Origin: CAZXPG01 sp964643145
GTDB taxonomy: Bacteria; Pseudomonadota; Alphaproteobacteria; Rickettsiales; Arcanibacteraceae
NCBI GenBank assembly: GCA_964643145.1
Contig: CAZXPG010000079.1
Location: 1 to 5,206, forward strand
Direction: 5' to 3'
DNA length: 5,206 nt
Shown here: positions 4,923-5,206 of the stretch, piece by piece
Position numbering within the stretch: the first letter of the stretch is position 1
How the letters are laid out: every line of letters begins with the position of its first letter
Position numbers and translations under genes: made by a program
Notes under the pieces: model-generated
Databases searched by the model: none
The model's input: the letters and a program-made list of their open reading frames with translations, nothing else
What the model was told of the DNA's origin: nothing

Positions 4923-5206
4923 TTAGGAAGAAGAGGCAACGCGCTGTTCTTCCTGGCTGGTTATCTGCGTATCGTCCAGCCTACCAATACGCACAACACG
5001 GGCAATTACATATGGCAGCAGACCACCGGCAATCCCGGGGGCTACTTCGTAGAAACTTTCGTTTAAGCCCACGTAACGCCAGAGTAACATCGTACCGATA
5101 CCGCACCCTACCATGGTTAGTGCCAGTTTCTCGGTGGGTTTGCCGCCCAGGCAATAAACGGTGAGCAGCGGTGCAAAGGCAGAAGCCAGTGCCGACCAGG
5201 AAATAA
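4923..5206 (-). CDS. putP: Na+/solute symporter, PutP-like (C-terminal part, cut by the window edge)
   Basis: Reading inward from the right edge gives 93 complete residues before TAA at 4925-4923; the 5' part lies beyond the window. The fragment holds the last membrane segments of a sodium:solute symporter (SSS family). The first is WSALASAFAPLLTVYCL, matching the W.G..AAFGP.. segment near the PutP C-terminus. A second helix follows (LALTMVGCGIGTMLLW), then YEVAPGIAGGLLPYVIARVV, matching the YE..PGF final helix of PutP. The last 20 or so residues are a hydrophilic cytoplasmic tail. PutP imports proline with Na+ across the inner membrane; related members carry pantothenate or other solutes, so the substrate is inferred. 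A Met codon at 5114 is internal, not the start. The gene ends in a hairpin terminator at 4879-4908. Confidence 0.85.
   Translation of the reverse strand, partial: ISWSALASAFAPLLTVYCLGGKPTEKLALTMVGCGIGTMLLWRYVGLNESFYEVAPGIAGGLLPYVIARVVRIGRLDDTQITSQEEQRVASSS

Noticed and set aside
4882..4926. Plus-strand 14-codon ORF after a strong GGAGG
   Set aside because: The Shine-Dalgarno match (around 4873-4878) is good, but the ORF lies almost entirely over the minus-strand hairpin that fits a putP terminator, and its composition follows the stem.
4923..5114. Independent 63-residue gene starting at the Met codon at 5114
   Set aside because: The frame stays open to the right edge and the upstream residues match another PutP membrane segment, so the Met is internal.
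4910..5164. Plus-strand ORF of 84 residues
   Set aside because: It is Arg-rich, has no recognisable domain, and lies antisense to the PutP-like C-terminal coding sequence.
1..5206. tRNA, rRNA, CRISPR arrays or riboswitches
   Set aside because: No cloverleaf, rRNA core sequence, regularly spaced repeats or recognisable riboswitch motif was seen on either strand.

Overview
This window looks like chromosomal DNA of a bacterium, most likely an alphaproteobacterium of moderate GC content (roughly mid-40s percent by eye). The main clue is a 50-residue protein of the SDHAF4/DUF1674 family, which is typical of alphaproteobacteria and mitochondria. It sits among housekeeping genes: RsmE, a proteobacterial-type glutamate-cysteine ligase, PurU and a PutP-like symporter. 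The lineage cannot be fixed from the sequence alone. The intergenic repeats would suit a repeat-rich, perhaps host-associated, group, but that is a guess.

Layout. Bases 1-196 hold no gene. They contain a decayed copy of a hairpin repeat, a perfect 13-bp inverted repeat, and an isolated half of the same hairpin repeat. A small predicted exported protein (197-562, +) converges, with a 3-bp gap, on the SDHAF4-like gene (566-718, -). That gene is divergent from the three-gene run rsmE - gshA - tetR (786-3368, +), whose gaps are 12 and 15 bp. A perfect 15-bp palindrome lies in the divergent promoter region. On the minus strand follow purU (3456-4325), a small uncharacterised gene (4442-4717) and the 3' end of a putP-like Na+/solute symporter running off the right edge (4923-5206), with its own hairpin terminator.

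How the parts relate. The rsmE-gshA-tetR unit couples 16S rRNA modification, the first step of glutathione synthesis and a regulator of unknown target. The SDHAF4-like protein should help assemble succinate dehydrogenase. PurU releases formate and tetrahydrofolate from formyl-tetrahydrofolate. PutP would import proline or a similar solute.

The most unusual signal is a dispersed hairpin repeat with modular architecture. The outer block TAACCTCAG and inner block TGGATAAGC are constant, and a variable block of 2-3 bp between them changes in a matched way on both arms. Two near-perfect copies flank the purU plus small-gene segment, one of them supplying the purU stop codon. A decayed copy and a half copy lie at the left edge.
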